From contig NC_079886.1 in NCBI RefSeq assembly GCF_029227915.1, forward strand, positions 27,630,501 to 27,694,500: DNA of 64,000 bases. Reading direction: 5' to 3'. The translations under genes were made by a program, and so were the position numbers. Positions 62,710-64,000 of this stretch are shown piece after piece. Source of the DNA: Hydractinia symbiolongicarpus. Its lineage: Eukaryota; Cnidaria; Hydrozoa; Anthoathecata; Hydractiniidae. The notes beneath the pieces are model-generated. The model saw only the letters and a list, made by a program, of their open reading frames with translations, searched no databases and was not told the origin of the DNA. The first letter of the stretch is position 1. Each line of letters starts with the position of its first letter.

Positions 62710-64000
62710 CTCATGAGTTTTAGTGGTGAAAAAATAATTTAAAGAATCCTTCGGGAAATGAGTTTACTCCCTGGGTACTTTCTTTGTATACATTCGACTA
62801 TACGGGCCAAGCCCGGGATTTACGAGAAATCGCGGGTTTTCGTTTGCCGGCGATTAAACTTCTTTTATTCAGCGTCTCATCAAAAATAAAATCATTTTTG
62901 AAAACTACAAGTCTCATGCGTTTTAGTGGTGAAAATATAATTTAAAGAATCGTTCGGGAAATGAGTTTACTCCCTGCGTACTTTCTTTGTATACATTTGA
63001 CTATACGGGCCAAGCCCTGGATTTACGGGAAATCGCGAGTTTTCGTTTGCCGGAGATTACACTCCTTTTATTGAGCGTCTCATCAAGAATGAAATCGTTT
63101 TTGAAAACTACAAGTCTTATGCGTTTTAGTGGTAAAAAATTAAATCAAAAGAGCGTTCGGGAAATGAGTTTACTCCCAGTTTACTTTCTTTGTATACATT
63201 CGACCATACGGGTCAAGTCCGGGATTTACAGGAACTCCCGGGTTTTCGCTTGCCGGCGATTAAACTCCTTTTATTCAGCGTCTCATCAAAAATGAAATGA
63301 TTTTTGAAAACTACAAGTCTCATGCGTTTTAGTGGTGAAAAAATAATTTAAAGAATCCTTCGGGAAATGAGTTTACTCCCTGGGTACTTTCTTTGTATAC
63401 ATTCGACTATACGGGCCAAGCCCGGGATTTACGGGAACTCCCGGGTTTTCGTTTGCCGGCGATTAAACTCCTTTTATTCAGCGTCTCATCAAAAATGAAA
63501 TCATTTTTAAAAACTACAAGTCTCATGCGTCTTAGTGGTAAAAAAATAATTTAAAAAATCGTTCGGGAAATGAGTTTACATCCTGGGTACTTTCTTTGTA
63601 TACATTCGGCTATACGGGCCAAGCCTGGGATTTACGGGAAATCGCGGTTTTTCGTTTGCCGGCGATTAAACTTCTTTTATTCAGCGTCTCATCAAAAATG
63701 AAATCATTTTTGAAAACTACAAGTCTCATGCGTTTTAGTGGTGAAAATATAATTTAAAGAATCGTTCAGGAAATGAGCTTACTTCCTGCGTACTTTCTTT
63801 GTATACTTTTAACTATACGGGCCGGTTCCGGGATTTAGGGGAAATCGCGGGTTTTCGTTTGCCGGAGATTAAACTCCTTTTATTCAGCGTCTCATCAAAA
63901 ATGAAATCATTTTTGAAAACTACAAGTCTCATGCGTTTTAGTGGTGAAAAAATAATTTAAAGAATCCTTCGGGAAATGAGTTTACTCCCAGTTTACTTTC
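62710..64000 (+). repeat. Right end of the window: seven-monomer unit continuing the array
   Basis: This follows the order of the preceding units but mixes segments of the 2027-bp and 1622-bp types (for example TTTTATTGAGCGTC near 63068, as near 58405). The marker GAGTTTACATCC reaches 63575, 1420 bp after its previous occurrence. The array is still in full monomer register at the last base. Confidence 0.85.

Larger units (their letters stand above)
1..64000. repeat. Tandem satellite DNA array, ~202-203 bp monomer
   Basis: Every part of the window except the insertion near 3.56-3.96 kb is built from one monomer repeated head to tail in a single orientation. Landmarks recur every 202-203 bp: the GAGTTTACTCCC box, TTTGTATAC, CTATACGG, TTTTCGTTTGCCGG, GATTAAAC, TTTTATTCAGCG, AAAACTACAAGTCT and TTTTAGTGGT. 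The number of monomers is roughly 310-315, estimated from length. Monomers differ by point changes and small indels that define subtypes, and subtypes are arranged in higher-order units. The array continues past both window ends. Arrays of this kind are usually centromeric, pericentromeric or subtelomeric heterochromatin; which one applies here is inference. The satellite family is not one I recognise. Confidence 0.99.

Noticed and set aside
1-64000. CRISPR array
   Set aside because: The repeats are contiguous ~203-bp monomers with no unique spacers.
1-64000. Exact CENP-B box (TTCG, 4 bases, A, 2 bases, CGGG)
   Set aside because: I checked the TTCG and CCCG contexts of the monomer on both strands. 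GTTCGGGAAATGAG and TTTTCGTTTGCCGG do not fit, and only the one-base-short version was found.
1-64000. Ribosomal DNA spacer, telomeric repeat or known alpha/beta satellite
   Set aside because: There are no rRNA gene segments, no short G-rich telomere units, and the monomer does not resemble the 171-bp or 68-bp primate satellites.

Overview
The window is one uninterrupted block of eukaryotic satellite DNA. About 63.6 kb is a head-to-tail tandem repeat of a monomer of about 202-203 bp, roughly 310-315 copies, all in the same orientation. It runs off both ends of the window. I found no protein-coding gene, RNA gene, CRISPR array or complete transposon. Short open frames recur on both strands because the monomer itself has few stops. 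Their frame shifts at each monomer, so they are not genes.

Organism: a eukaryote. The array type, the higher-order repeats and a retroposon-like insertion all point to centromeric or pericentromeric heterochromatin. A hand count on monomer 1-203 gives about 39% G+C and 15 CpGs where about 7.7 are expected. CpG is therefore not depleted, which fits a lineage with little CpG methylation (many insects and other invertebrates) or a very young array. I do not recognise the satellite family and do not assign a species.

Layout: (1) 1-8.1 kb is a left flank of mostly 203-bp monomers of mixed subtypes with local duplications, including a 969-bp stretch repeated at a 1218-bp offset. (2) 3558-3963 is a 406-bp AT-rich insertion bounded by a 7-bp target duplication. 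It looks like a 5'-truncated non-LTR element on the minus strand. (3) 7.5-14.2 kb holds four related units of 1620, 2226, 1216 and about 1600 bp. (4) 14.7-21.8 kb holds higher-order units of 3236 and 3035 bp plus part of a third. (5) 21.8-42.6 kb is a tandem segmental duplication: copy 1 is 9465 bp and copy 2 is 11287 bp. Their difference is fully explained by whole-monomer gains and losses. (6) 42.6-47.6 kb is a transition zone with dimer and trimer duplications. (7) 47.66-51.9 kb is a 2110-bp duplication whose junction is out of monomer register. (8) 51.9-55.1 kb is a two-monomer (about 405 bp) regime. (9) 55.5-64 kb has units of 2027, 1622, 1622 and 1420 bp marked by one diagnostic variant.

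How the parts fit together: subtypes found on both outer sides (1-8 kb and 47-64 kb) are missing from the middle, which is dominated by its own subtypes and the largest, most similar duplications. This is the layered pattern expected when a satellite array expands from inside. Each monomer also carries a GC-rich dyad, an A/T-rich near-perfect palindrome and, in a subset, a motif with every essential base of the CENP-B box but one base less internal spacing.
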